This document shows, piece after piece, positions 51,556-59,897 of a stretch of 64,000 nucleotides of DNA. The stretch covers positions 1 to 64,000 of the forward strand of contig JACRBZ010000091.1 in NCBI GenBank assembly GCA_016219185.1. The letters run 5' to 3'. Both the position numbers and the translations under genes were made by a program. Positions within the stretch are counted from its first letter, which is position 1; every line of letters starts with the position of its first letter. Source of the stretch: Deltaproteobacteria bacterium (GTDB lineage Bacteria; Desulfobacterota; Desulfobacteria; Desulfobacterales; Desulfatirhabdiaceae). The notes under the pieces were generated by a model. That model worked only from the letters and a program-made list of their open reading frames with translations, had not been told where the DNA came from and ran no database searches.

Positions 51556-53529
51556 TCACCGGATCCACATGACGGCTTTTTCAACCTGCTCGTCCAGAAC
51601 CTGTTTCAATTCGCAAAGAATGTCCGCTGCCAGCTTCTTCTTCCAGCCGGGGTCGTCCGTCATCTGCGCGATGATGGCGTTGCGGAGTTTTGACCGCTGT
51701 TCGGCAAGAACGTGTTCCAGTTTACTGTCCGGAAGTACCCATTTTCGGAAAAATCCCGGCAACTCCCGGTCCTTGATTTTTCCCGTCACGGCATCAACGC
51801 CGTAACCCGTAATGATCGCGCCAATGACGGCCGCAATCACCTGACCCGCTATCGGCAGGTGAAACAGCGTCAGGCCCGTGCCGCCGGATGCCATTCCGAC
51901 AATGGTTCCCGCGAGCATGCTCGTCAGGACGATGATTTCATCGTTTCGAATGAGCTGATTCACGTTAAACGGGGGATGTGAAATGGCACTGACACCTGTA
52001 GCGATATCCCGGTTCCTCAGATCCAGCACGCTGCGCGGAATATCGAATTGCCTGCAGACGGGGTCCGTAAAATCCGCAAGGGCCGGAAGCAGCATGTTGT
52101 TCAGCCAGGCGTCCAGTTTTTTTCGGGCGTCTTCTCCTCGAATCCGGCCCGAAAGATTTTTTTTGCGGCTTTCGATATCCGGCCGAATGTCATTCAGGGT
52201 CCTCAGCCGGCCTTCGCGCCATGCAGCCAGTGAGGGGCCGACGGCATGGGTAATCAGCTCGTCGGCAAGCGGCTCCGAAAGGCTGTTGATCAGGCCTGGA
52301 ATGCGCTGCTCCACAAGCGTGAGGACATCGCTGGAATCGCCGATGGTTTCAATGGCCTTTTTCAGCCCGCTTGACAGGATATCCGTTCGGCCGATCCTGG
52401 CCAATCCCCTGGCTATCGTAAATTCCGGCTCCAGGCCCCGGATGATCTTCTCCGCCGATGAAAATGCCTGGCTGCAAAGCTGAAGGACCACGTCCATTCT
52501 GGAAGCGCCGCCGGTTAAAACAACAAGGTCGGGCCGGGTCGAATCCGTCTTGCTTTTGGCATGCGCCAGCGCCGCGCGAAACGCGTCTTTCCAGCTTTGG
52601 CCGTTTAATGCCTTCATGGGAAGGGTTAATATCTTCTCCATCTCATCCCGGTAAATAGCGGGCTCAAATTCAATCGGGGGGTTGATGGTCCGGAATTTGA
52701 GGCTGCAATCCACGGGCTGGTCCGCCGATATGTAGAGCTCGGGAATGGAGAAGTATTTTTCCTTTCCTTCGCGGCAAGCAATGATGCACTGGCGTTTAAA
52801 ATGCGGAAAATTTTGAAAAATACCCTCAAGCCGCCTCATGTCATCGGGATTATCTTTTTCCATGCGAAGCAGCGTTCTTTCAAATATCATTTCTTCGATC
52901 AGACCCGCGCCCAGACCGAGACCGAAATCCGCGATGGGGCGGGCTTCCATGCGGCTCACGATTGTGAAATCCGTTGTTGAGGAACCGATGTCGATGATCA
53001 ACACGTTTTGCATCAATCGCTGCGCATCCACTTCGGATGCCCCGGACTCCTTAAGATGCAGAAAAGCGGCCCGCGATTCTTTTTCAACCGTGACGCGCTG
53101 CATTCCCGCCTGCTTCAGGATGTCCGAGTACGTGACGCGTTCGGCATCGGACCAGCCCGAAGGGGAACCCACAACAAAAAGGGTGCGGTCGCGCCCGCTG
53201 ATCTGGCCGCTTTCTTCAAGAATATCCAGGTACTTTTTGACAAACCGCTTTACGATGTGCTGATGTTCCGGGGAACTCAGGTTGTGGCGCATGGGCTTAA
53301 AGCCGATGTGAAGCTCTGTGATTCCCGTGGTCTTCAGGGCCTGATCACCGACCAGATCTCCGCTTTCCGGCTTGAATGCCAGCGCCGTCACCTGGCTTTT
53401 TCTGGCGAAGATTTCAAGCATCTCGGGTTCCGAACCATTGGCCAGAGAAGACACCCTGGCCAGCGCGGTTTCACCGTGCCCGAAATCAAAGCCCACGATT
53501 TCGATGTTCTCGATGTGAATGTTGTTCAT
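51556..53529 (-). CDS. Hsp70/actin-fold ATPase with C-terminal membrane hairpin
   Basis: The 657-residue protein (from ATG 53529) has an Hsp70/ParM-type ATPase domain (about 1-390): phosphate 1 VGFDFGHGETALA, phosphate 2 VLIIDIGSSTTDFTIV, adenosine motif VVLTGGASRMDVV. A helical region follows (about 400-530), then a Gly/Ala-rich hydrophobic pair (about 555-605; LAGTIVGMASGGTGLTLF, AGQVIAAVIGAIITGYG) and a helical tail. A canonical substrate-binding beta domain is not visible. ATG 53529 lies 15 bases after the upstream stop; the longer frame to 53634 would overlap that gene. It is probably a membrane-associated chaperone-like ATPase paired with the next entry. Confidence 0.75.
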   Translation of the reverse strand: MNNIHIENIEIVGFDFGHGETALARVSSLANGSEPEMLEIFARKSQVTALAFKPESGDLVGDQALKTTGITELHIGFKPMRHNLSSPEHQHIVKRFVKKYLDILEESGQISGRDRTLFVVGSPSGWSDAERVTYSDILKQAGMQRVTVEKESRAAFLHLKESGASEVDAQRLMQNVLIIDIGSSTTDFTIVSRMEARPIADFGLGLGAGLIEEMIFERTLLRMEKDNPDDMRRLEGIFQNFPHFKRQCIIACREGKEKYFSIPELYISADQPVDCSLKFRTINPPIEFEPAIYRDEMEKILTLPMKALNGQSWKDAFRAALAHAKSKTDSTRPDLVVLTGGASRMDVVLQLCSQAFSSAEKIIRGLEPEFTIARGLARIGRTDILSSGLKKAIETIGDSSDVLTLVEQRIPGLINSLSEPLADELITHAVGPSLAAWREGRLRTLNDIRPDIESRKKNLSGRIRGEDARKKLDAWLNNMLLPALADFTDPVCRQFDIPRSVLDLRNRDIATGVSAISHPPFNVNQLIRNDEIIVLTSMLAGTIVGMASGGTGLTLFHLPIAGQVIAAVIGAIITGYGVDAVTGKIKDRELPGFFRKWVLPDSKLEHVLAEQRSKLRNAIIAQMTDDPGWKKKLAADILCELKQVLDEQVEKAVMWIR

Positions 53530-53543
53530 GTCAATCCCGGATG

Positions 53544-54482
53544 TTAAACAGAGTTTGAAAAAGGCTCGGCGACCCGGCCGCGAAGCAGAACGCGTTTTCC
53601 TTTGATGAATGCCGGCCGGATGGTTACATAACAATTGATAGACGGGTCGGCCCCGGGTTCAATGTCAAAATTCAAGGTGTCCGCCGGGTCCTTTGGATCA
53701 AATTCCCTGACGACAATTCCCTGCTCCCATAAAATCGCCTGGATATGGCCGATCTTTTTTAACGCCCATTCGCCGTCATGAAAGGTTTTGGCCTCAAATA
53801 AGTCCTGAAACAGTTTCAGGATCTGGGTTTCCTTTTCAAGAAAGGCGCTTTCTTTTTCAGGTGTCTGGTCAGTCAAGGCTTTATCGGCATGGGACAGCGC
53901 ATCGGCGATACAATTCAAAAAAGCGTGAACATGGGCGATTTTTAGCTGAACTTCCACTTTTGGAGGCAGCGGGTTCGAAATATCCAGCGGCGCCAACAAC
54001 GTATATGCGCCGGAACATTTCTTTGATACGGATCGAATTCTCCATTCAAAAACAAGCAGATAAATTTCTATTCCAAGGAGAATGACCACCAGCAGGATCG
54101 GAATCCAGGGGGTCGGCCAGGGAGTTTGATTGATCGACAGCAGGGCTATCAGCAGGGCAAGGATTATGGCCGACTGCACGGCTTTGCCGAACATGACAAA
54201 ACCCCTCGCGGTCAGTCCCGCTCGGGCATCCGAAAATCGGGGTTCGGCCATGTGAACCACGGGTTCAACCGTATTCAGCATCCGGACAGCGTACCGGACG
54301 ATTTCAATAAGATATCCAGAGCTTCGGGATTTTTGAAGGGAACATCCCCGGGTTATGTCCCCGTGGAGCTTGCTCAGATATGCATCCGTTAATTCCACCG
54401 CCGCTTCAAGGGACGGTGCTGCCGCGATGCGACTGGCGAGTTCATTTTTATCGATATCAAAATTTGTGAGAAAATCCGTCAT
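53544..54482 (-). CDS. Membrane protein with GrpE-like C-terminal region
   Basis: From ATG 54482 (GGGGAG six bases upstream) the product has 312 residues: a cytosolic helical N-terminus, two TM helices (about 95-142; AIILALLIALLSI, IPILLVVILLGIEIYLLVF) and a helical C-terminal part. The ending (IVVREFDPKDPADTLNFDIEP, then YVTIRPAFIKGKRVLLRGRVAEP) resembles the beta domain of GrpE-type nucleotide exchange factors. It is first in a two-gene unit with the Hsp70-like ATPase, which supports an exchange-factor role. The similarity is by eye only and needs a profile search. Confidence 0.6.
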   Translation of the reverse strand: MTDFLTNFDIDKNELASRIAAAPSLEAAVELTDAYLSKLHGDITRGCSLQKSRSSGYLIEIVRYAVRMLNTVEPVVHMAEPRFSDARAGLTARGFVMFGKAVQSAIILALLIALLSINQTPWPTPWIPILLVVILLGIEIYLLVFEWRIRSVSKKCSGAYTLLAPLDISNPLPPKVEVQLKIAHVHAFLNCIADALSHADKALTDQTPEKESAFLEKETQILKLFQDLFEAKTFHDGEWALKKIGHIQAILWEQGIVVREFDPKDPADTLNFDIEPGADPSINCYVTIRPAFIKGKRVLLRGRVAEPFSNSV

Positions 54483-54638
54483 GGCGCTCCCCGCTGAATG
54501 CCGATAAAATTGATGCGTCACTTCCTGTTTAAACGGTTTTTCCCGAATCATCAAGAATAAGCGCAAATTGCTGGAAATACGCTATTGACAGTGCAGGTGC
54601 TTTTCCCTAAGGATAAAGAGAAGCAATCGGGGAGGAAA

Positions 54639-55508
54639 ATGAGAAGGATGAATAAACTGCTGGTAACCGGCGCCGGGGGCTTCCTGGGCTCGGCCGTATG
54701 TCAGGCTGCATCCGCCATGTGGCAGGTTTATGGTGTTGTTTTCTCCCATGCGGCGCCTTTGAATCCTCATGCCGTCTTCAGGGCCGATCTCACCCGGCAG
54801 CAGGAAGTCAGGCGGGTGATGGATGCCGTCCTTCCCCATGCGGTGATTCATACGGCGGCCATGGCTGATCCCAACATCTGCCAGACCCATCCGGCGCAGT
54901 CCCGTAAAATCAATGTGGATGCCGCTGTTTTTATCGCCAGATGGTGCGCTGACCATGACATCCCGATGGTATTTACTTCCAGCGATCTGGTGTTTGACGG
55001 ACGAAATGCGCCTTATCGGGAATCGGATCCCGTTAACCCGGTTAGTCTTTATGGTGAACAAAAGGTCCGTGCGGAAGCTGAAATCCTGCGCGTCCACCCG
55101 GAAGCAGCGGTCTGCCGGATGTCTCTGATGTTCGGCGATAAACCCTCTGCCCGGTATCAGCCGCCGGCGATTCTGCTGAAGCAGGGCCAAAAAATTCGAC
55201 TTTTTGTGGATGAGGTCCGCACCCCTCTTGATGTTTATACAGCGGCTGAAGGGATTCTTCTGGCGCTTGGAAAATCAAGCGGATTGCTTCACCTGGGAGG
55301 GGCGGAGCGCATCAGCCGGTACCAGTTCGGACGGCTTCTGGCTGAAGTGCTGAATATTGCATCCGATGCCATTGAACCCTGTCTTCAGAAGGACATCCCC
55401 ATGGCCGCGCCCAGACCCGCGGATGTGTCGCTGAATATCGAAGTTGCCAGAGGGCTGGGGTTTGCCCCGCCGCTTCTCTCAGAAATCCTTCATCGGTTAT
55501 ATCCATGA
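54639..55508 (+). CDS. NAD(P)-dependent sugar reductase/epimerase (RmlD-like SDR)
   Basis: The 289-residue protein has a Rossmann start VTGAGGFLGSAVC, followed by an extended SDR pattern: FRADLTRQQEVRRVM, the RmlD-like AMADPNICQTHP, FTSSDLVFDG, active site YGEQKVRAE with Tyr and Lys spaced by three, and a substrate domain (VDEVRTPLDVYTAAEGIL). It resembles dTDP-4-dehydrorhamnose reductase, though the cognate rml genes are absent. GGAGG lies close to ATG 54639; ATG 54648 is an alternative. Its end overlaps the hybrid kinase start by four bases (ATGA), so the two are coupled, an unexpected combination of enzyme and sensor kinase. Confidence 0.8.
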   Translation: MRRMNKLLVTGAGGFLGSAVCQAASAMWQVYGVVFSHAAPLNPHAVFRADLTRQQEVRRVMDAVLPHAVIHTAAMADPNICQTHPAQSRKINVDAAVFIARWCADHDIPMVFTSSDLVFDGRNAPYRESDPVNPVSLYGEQKVRAEAEILRVHPEAAVCRMSLMFGDKPSARYQPPAILLKQGQKIRLFVDEVRTPLDVYTAAEGILLALGKSSGLLHLGGAERISRYQFGRLLAEVLNIASDAIEPCLQKDIPMAAPRPADVSLNIEVARGLGFAPPLLSEILHRLYP

Positions 55509-57118
55509 CGCCATCCCGCAAAACCAACATACGAAAGCCGTATCCGGACAATGAACCGCTGCTTTTCAGGGAACAGCTTTCATTACTGCTGGAATGCCTG
55601 CCGATCATCCCCTTTGTCTGCGATGTGAAAGATTCGTTTCGGATTCGCTTCATCCATCCGGCCATCCAGACCATTGCCGGATATTCGCCCGAAACCGTTA
55701 CCATAACTCCGGATTTCTGGAAAGCCCATATTCATCCGGAAGATCTATCCATGGCCCTGGAGAAATTGCCCGAATCCCACAACGCATGTGACAGTCCGCT
55801 CGAATACCGGTTCCGCATCGCCGACGGGTCCTACAAATGGTTCAGGGACAGGCGCAAGCTGCTGCACAGTACCCGTCACGGTGCCCGCTACATCATCGGC
55901 TCATGGCAGGACATCACCCAGGAAAAACAGCTTCAGATGGAATCCGAATACCGCCTTCAGCAGGTGATTCAGGCTGACAAGCTGGCGTCCCTTGGTGAGG
56001 TGGTGGCCGGAGTGGCCCATGAAATCAACAACCCCAACAGTTTTATCACATATAACATGCCGCTTCTGGAAGAAACCTGGCTCTTCCTGAAACCCATCAT
56101 TACCGGATTTTCAAAAGACTACCCGGAATGGCAGACCTCCGGACTTCGTATTCCGGAACTCTGCCAGGATATGGAGGAAATGATTCAGGCCATCCGCATC
56201 GGGTCGGACCGTATCACCAAGGTGGTTTCCAGCCTGAAGGATTTTGCCCGCATGGATCAGAACGCGCCCACCCGTCCGGTTTCCGTCAATGAGGTGATCG
56301 AAAAAACCATGGTGATCGTCGGCGGGCAGCTCAGAAAAGCAGCTTCCCAGATCAAGATGAAGTTATCCTCCGACCTGCCCGAAATTCAGGGGCATTTCAT
56401 GAAACTGGAACAGGTGGTGGCCAACCTGTTGTTAAACGCGGCAAATGCGATACCTGTAAAGGAAAAAGGCAGAATTTTGATTGCCACCCGGTACATTCAT
56501 CGCATCGAGTCGGTCCTGATTGAGGTGGAAGATAGCGGGGCAGGGATGAAACCCGGAATCATGGACCGGATATTTGAACCTTTTTTTACGACCCGCCGCG
56601 ATACGGGCGGCACGGGCCTGGGTCTTTCGCTTTCCTACGGGCTCATCAAGGAGCATTCCGGAAGAATCGGCGTGCTCTCTAAACCGGGTATCGGCACGCG
56701 GTTTACCGTCTATCTGCCGGTCAACAAGGATCGTCCCGTCGAGCTTCGGCCCACCATTCTCTGCGTGGATGATGATCCGGGGGTGCTCTCGATGCTCAGA
56801 AAATATTTCGTCTCGGTAAAAAACATTCCGCTGGAAACGCTTACCAGATCCGAGGAAGTGTTGGGATATATCGAAAATCACCCCGAGGTGGATATCGTGA
56901 TTTCGGATATCATGATGCCGGGGATGAACGGATGGGATCTGTTAACTCAGATCAAGAAAAAATATCCGCTGATTACCGTCATTCTCTTTTCCGGAGACCT
57001 GGATCAGCTTGAGAGAAAACCGGATCATGCGCGCCGTCCCGATTATCTGTTTTCCAAACCCGTTCCGTTAAAATCGCTTCTGGAATCGATCAATACCATC
57101 GGGAGACAAAAATTATGA
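55505..57118 (+). CDS. PAS histidine kinase with C-terminal receiver (hybrid)
   Basis: The 537-residue cytosolic protein has a PAS domain (about 30-145; GSWQDITQEKQL at its end), HisKA with H-box GVAHEINNPNSF, an ATPase domain (N-box NLLLNAANAI, G1 EDSGAGM, G2 GGTGLGLSLSYG) and a receiver (about 415-530; CVDDDPGVLSMLRK, Asp in VISDIMMPGMNG, Lys in FSKPVPL). All catalytic residues are present. It overlaps the reductase upstream and the sigma-54 regulator downstream (ATGA each), so it is probably the cognate kinase of that regulator. No TM segment, so the signal is intracellular. Confidence 0.9.
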   Translation: MTPSRKTNIRKPYPDNEPLLFREQLSLLLECLPIIPFVCDVKDSFRIRFIHPAIQTIAGYSPETVTITPDFWKAHIHPEDLSMALEKLPESHNACDSPLEYRFRIADGSYKWFRDRRKLLHSTRHGARYIIGSWQDITQEKQLQMESEYRLQQVIQADKLASLGEVVAGVAHEINNPNSFITYNMPLLEETWLFLKPIITGFSKDYPEWQTSGLRIPELCQDMEEMIQAIRIGSDRITKVVSSLKDFARMDQNAPTRPVSVNEVIEKTMVIVGGQLRKAASQIKMKLSSDLPEIQGHFMKLEQVVANLLLNAANAIPVKEKGRILIATRYIHRIESVLIEVEDSGAGMKPGIMDRIFEPFFTTRRDTGGTGLGLSLSYGLIKEHSGRIGVLSKPGIGTRFTVYLPVNKDRPVELRPTILCVDDDPGVLSMLRKYFVSVKNIPLETLTRSEEVLGYIENHPEVDIVISDIMMPGMNGWDLLTQIKKKYPLITVILFSGDLDQLERKPDHARRPDYLFSKPVPLKSLLESINTIGRQKL

Positions 57119-58491
57119 GAATCCTGGTTGTGGATGATGAGGCCGTTGCATTGTCTTCGGTCCGCCGCCTTTTGAAACGAAAGGGCTTTTCGGACGTGGA
57201 TATCTGCGACAGCGGCAAGGAAGCCATTTCCCGGATCCGGTCCAAAGATTACGATGTGGCGCTTATCGACCTTCTGATGCCGGGCATCGACGGCCTCCAG
57301 GTCATTGAGGCAGCCAAGCCTTATGCCCCGACCACGGAATTCATCATGCTGACCGCGGTGGAAGACGCGACGGTGGCGTTTAAAGCCCTTCACCTGGGCG
57401 CTTATGATTATCTGGTAAAACCGGTGGACAATGACCGGCTGCTGCTTTCCATCGAGAGGGCTTATGAGCGTAAAGGCCTTTTGGCATGTATCGGGCAGGG
57501 AAAACCGGAAGACTCCGGATTTGAGGTTCCGGACGCTTTCTCCAACATGATCACGCAGTACCCCCCCATGAAGGGCCTCCTGTCTTATGCGGAAATCATG
57601 GCCAGAAGCGGAACGCCGATACTGATCACCGGAGAATCCGGAACCGGGAAGGAATTGATTGCAAGAGGTATTCATCACTCCGGGCTCAATCCCAAAGGGC
57701 CATTTGTCGCGGTCAACATGGCATCGGTTCCGGAAACCCTTTTCGAAAGCCAGTTTTTTGGGCACACACGGGGAGCATTCACCGGCGCAGAAAAAGACAT
57801 GGCCGGTTATTTTGAACAGGCCAACGGCGGAACGCTGTTTCTGGATGAAATCGGCGAGCTCTCGATGAATCTTCAGGCCAAACTGCTTCGGGTGCTTGAA
57901 GAAAAAACCGTGGTCCGTATCGGGGATTCCCGGGGAATATCCATCAGCGTGCGGATTGTCTCGGCCACCAATCAGAACCTGGACAAGGCCTGTCAGGAGG
58001 GAAAATTCAGGCTCGATCTGCTTTACCGGTTAAAATCCGCCCACATTCACCTGCCACCGCTTCGGGAACGCGGAAAGGACATTCTGCTGCTGGCGTCGCA
58101 TTTCCTGAAACAGGCCTGCATCCGCCACAACAAACAGATTTCGGGCTTCAGCGCCGAAGCGTTGAATCTTCTCAGCCTGGAACCCTTTCCGGGAAATGTC
58201 CGGGAGTTGAACCAGTGGGTGGAACAGGCGGCGTTGCTTTCAAATTCAGATCTCATTCAGCCTCAAAACCTGAACCCGAAAGCAGCAAATCAGCCGGCCG
58301 GTTTTGTGCGAACCTTGTGCAGCCTTAAGGAAAACGATGAGATTCACACCGCATTCGTCCTGGCCCACACCGGCGGAAACCGCAGGCAGGCAGCGCATAT
58401 CCTTGGGGTATCTGTCCGGCAGATTCAGCGAAAACTCATCCAGATGAAAGAAAACCCACGATTGAAACCGCTGATTTCAGAATTTCTGTGA
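57115..58491 (+). CDS. NtrC-type sigma-54 response regulator
   Basis: The 458-residue protein has a receiver (VVDDEAVAL, phospho-Asp in ALIDLLMPGIDG, Lys in LVKPVDN), an AAA+ domain (GESGTGKELIARG, sigma-54 contact GAFTGA, GTLFLDEIGE) and a Fis-type HTH (NRRQAAHILGVSVRQIQRKL). Its stop is immediately followed by two tandem GCGAC-N6-GTCGC palindromes, and a third lies about 100 bases further on, ahead of the sigma-54 promoter of the chemosensory operon. These are the likely binding sites of this activator, which would thus control the downstream operon. Confidence 0.92.
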   Translation: MRILVVDDEAVALSSVRRLLKRKGFSDVDICDSGKEAISRIRSKDYDVALIDLLMPGIDGLQVIEAAKPYAPTTEFIMLTAVEDATVAFKALHLGAYDYLVKPVDNDRLLLSIERAYERKGLLACIGQGKPEDSGFEVPDAFSNMITQYPPMKGLLSYAEIMARSGTPILITGESGTGKELIARGIHHSGLNPKGPFVAVNMASVPETLFESQFFGHTRGAFTGAEKDMAGYFEQANGGTLFLDEIGELSMNLQAKLLRVLEEKTVVRIGDSRGISISVRIVSATNQNLDKACQEGKFRLDLLYRLKSAHIHLPPLRERGKDILLLASHFLKQACIRHNKQISGFSAEALNLLSLEPFPGNVRELNQWVEQAALLSNSDLIQPQNLNPKAANQPAGFVRTLCSLKENDEIHTAFVLAHTGGNRRQAAHILGVSVRQIQRKLIQMKENPRLKPLISEFL

Positions 58492-58622
58492 TGCGACTTT
58501 TATGTCGCACCCTGCGACTTTTATGTCGCATATCTGCTTTTCTTAATCATATCAAATTGTTTTATTATATTCTGTTCGATTCGACACGTTCATGAGAAAA
58601 ATACAGCGACCTTTATGTCGCT
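58492..58622. promoter_or_regulatory. Three 18-bp palindromes GCGAC-N6-GTCGC
   Basis: TGCGACTTTTATGTCGCA occurs at 58492-58509 and 58513-58530, and AGCGACCTTTATGTCGCT at 58605-58622. Even the outermost pair changes together (T-A to A-T), which indicates selection for the palindrome rather than simple copying. They lie 88-220 bases before the -24 element at 58711, the usual place for activator binding. Confidence 0.75.
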
Positions 58623-58708
58623 GCTCCGCAGGATGTCCCCAGGAATTCATGAGAATAAAACGTTCATTATTTCAATAGAATACCAACTATATTTCATTTT
58701 CATACACT

Positions 58709-58726
58709 TCGGCACGAATCCTGCTC
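58709..58726 (+). promoter_or_regulatory. Sigma-54 promoter of the chemosensory operon
   Basis: TTCGGCACGAATCCTGCTC has GG at 58711-58712 and GC at 58723-58724, with the conserved GGCACG core. Expected start near 58735. It precedes the pseudo-receiver gene, the first gene of the operon. Confidence 0.8.
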
Positions 58727-58779
58727 TTCATATTCCATCATGATGGCCCAGTCGGAGTTCGGGCTTTTTCCCAATACTC

Positions 58780-59346
58780 ATGCATCGAGAATATCCCACT
58801 ATGCTTCAGCAAATTAAACACATTCTGGTTGTTGATGAAGAAGCCGAGCTCAGGTGTTCCATCATTCGGCATCTTCGCAGAAACGGCTTTGTCATGGATT
58901 CGGCATTCGGAGATGAGGATGCAAGACGAAAAATCACCACTTCACGAAAAATCGGGCTTCCCTATGATCTGGTGATTCGGATTTTTCTGGGGCATCACCC
59001 CTCGGGCATTGATTTCATTGGCTGGGTTCATCGTTACCATCCGGAGATTTCAATTGTCATTATCTCCGGACTGGGCAACACGGATTGGATTGCGTCCATT
59101 TTAAATCCGAAAACAGACGCTTATGCCCAGAACCCCCTGACCCCTGAAGAGTTGATGGCTGCGATCAATTGCCTGGAAGACAGGCTTCTGAAAAGTCAGG
59201 GCACAGAGGCTTCGGACAAATTAAATTTGGAAATCAATGAAAAGTCGCATAACCCGCCTTTGGGGGAAAAAAGAGAGGCTATCCCGGAGAGAACTCCCCG
59301 AATCCGTCGTGTTGAGTCGGATATCACAACATCATCTCACGGTTAA
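58780..59346 (+). CDS. Receiver-like protein lacking phospho-Asp and Lys (pseudo-receiver)
   Basis: The 188-residue product begins with a CheY-like fold (about 12-135). The acidic pocket HILVVDEEAE is kept, but in the strand LVIRIFLGHHPSG, which aligns with LVLLDIMMPGMDG, Ile68 replaces the phospho-acceptor Asp. In YAQNPLTPEEL Asn118 replaces the conserved Lys. It is thus probably not phosphorylated. The last 50 residues are a charged, unstructured tail. Two starts are possible (ATG 58780 and ATG 58801); neither has a strong ribosome site. It heads the operon with cheW, MCP and the MCP/CheZ-like gene, so it may act as a constitutive or ligand-gated adaptor. Confidence 0.75.
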   Translation: MHREYPTMLQQIKHILVVDEEAELRCSIIRHLRRNGFVMDSAFGDEDARRKITTSRKIGLPYDLVIRIFLGHHPSGIDFIGWVHRYHPEISIVIISGLGNTDWIASILNPKTDAYAQNPLTPEELMAAINCLEDRLLKSQGTEASDKLNLEINEKSHNPPLGEKREAIPERTPRIRRVESDITTSSHG

Positions 59347-59361
59347 GGAGGAACATTCGAC

Positions 59362-59874
59362 ATGCAAGATGAAATCAGCAGAATGAACCAGGCGGTTCAA
59401 ACCGCCGACAGCAGGGAAGGAAAATACCTGACATTTACGCTGGCAGGGGAAGAGTACGGCATCGGCATCCTGAAAATCCGGGAGATCATTGGCATGATGC
59501 CCGTTACCTCGGTGCCCCAGGCCCCGGATTTTGTGAAAGGCGTCATCAATCTTCGTGGCAGGGTCATTCCGGTCATTGATTTGAGACTGCGGTTCGGCAT
59601 GCCGGCGATGGACTATACGGAGCGCACCTGCATCATCGTGGTTCAGATCGATCTTCAGGCTACCATCCTCAACATCGGCATCGTGGTGGATTCCGTAACC
59701 GAGGTACTTAACATCGTCGGCGGCAATATCGAAGATGCGCCCGCTTTCGGGACCCAACTGAATACCGACTATATTCGGGGCATGGCCAAAATCGAAGGCG
59801 GCGTCAAGATCCTTCTGAATATTGATAAGGTGCTGACGGAAAACGAAATCGGGTTGCTGGAAAAGTCGGCGTGA
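59362..59874 (+). CDS. cheW: Chemotaxis coupling protein CheW
   Basis: The 170-residue protein has the CheW double-barrel pattern: YLTFTLAGEEYGIGILKIREII, VPQAPDFVKGVINLRGRVIPVIDLR (segments), IVVDSVTEVL and a C-terminal DYIRGMAKIEGGVKILLNIDKVL (segments). It links CheA to receptors at the inner membrane. TAAGGAGGAA before the ATG is a strong ribosome site. It lies 15 bases after the pseudo-receiver gene and 23 bases before the MCP gene. The absence of CheA in the visible part suggests that cheA lies beyond the right edge. Confidence 0.93.
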   Translation: MQDEISRMNQAVQTADSREGKYLTFTLAGEEYGIGILKIREIIGMMPVTSVPQAPDFVKGVINLRGRVIPVIDLRLRFGMPAMDYTERTCIIVVQIDLQATILNIGIVVDSVTEVLNIVGGNIEDAPAFGTQLNTDYIRGMAKIEGGVKILLNIDKVLTENEIGLLEKSA

Positions 59875-59897
59875 GAAGGGAAAAGGAGAGATTCTCA

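Noticed and set aside
51489..51572. 27-codon frame with a good ribosome site
   Set aside because: Product is short and Arg-rich with no resemblance, and it overlaps the end of the Hsp70-like gene; insufficient support.
58492..58622. CRISPR-like reading of the GCGAC repeats
   Set aside because: Only three units with unequal spacing and no cas genes; palindromic operator is the better explanation.
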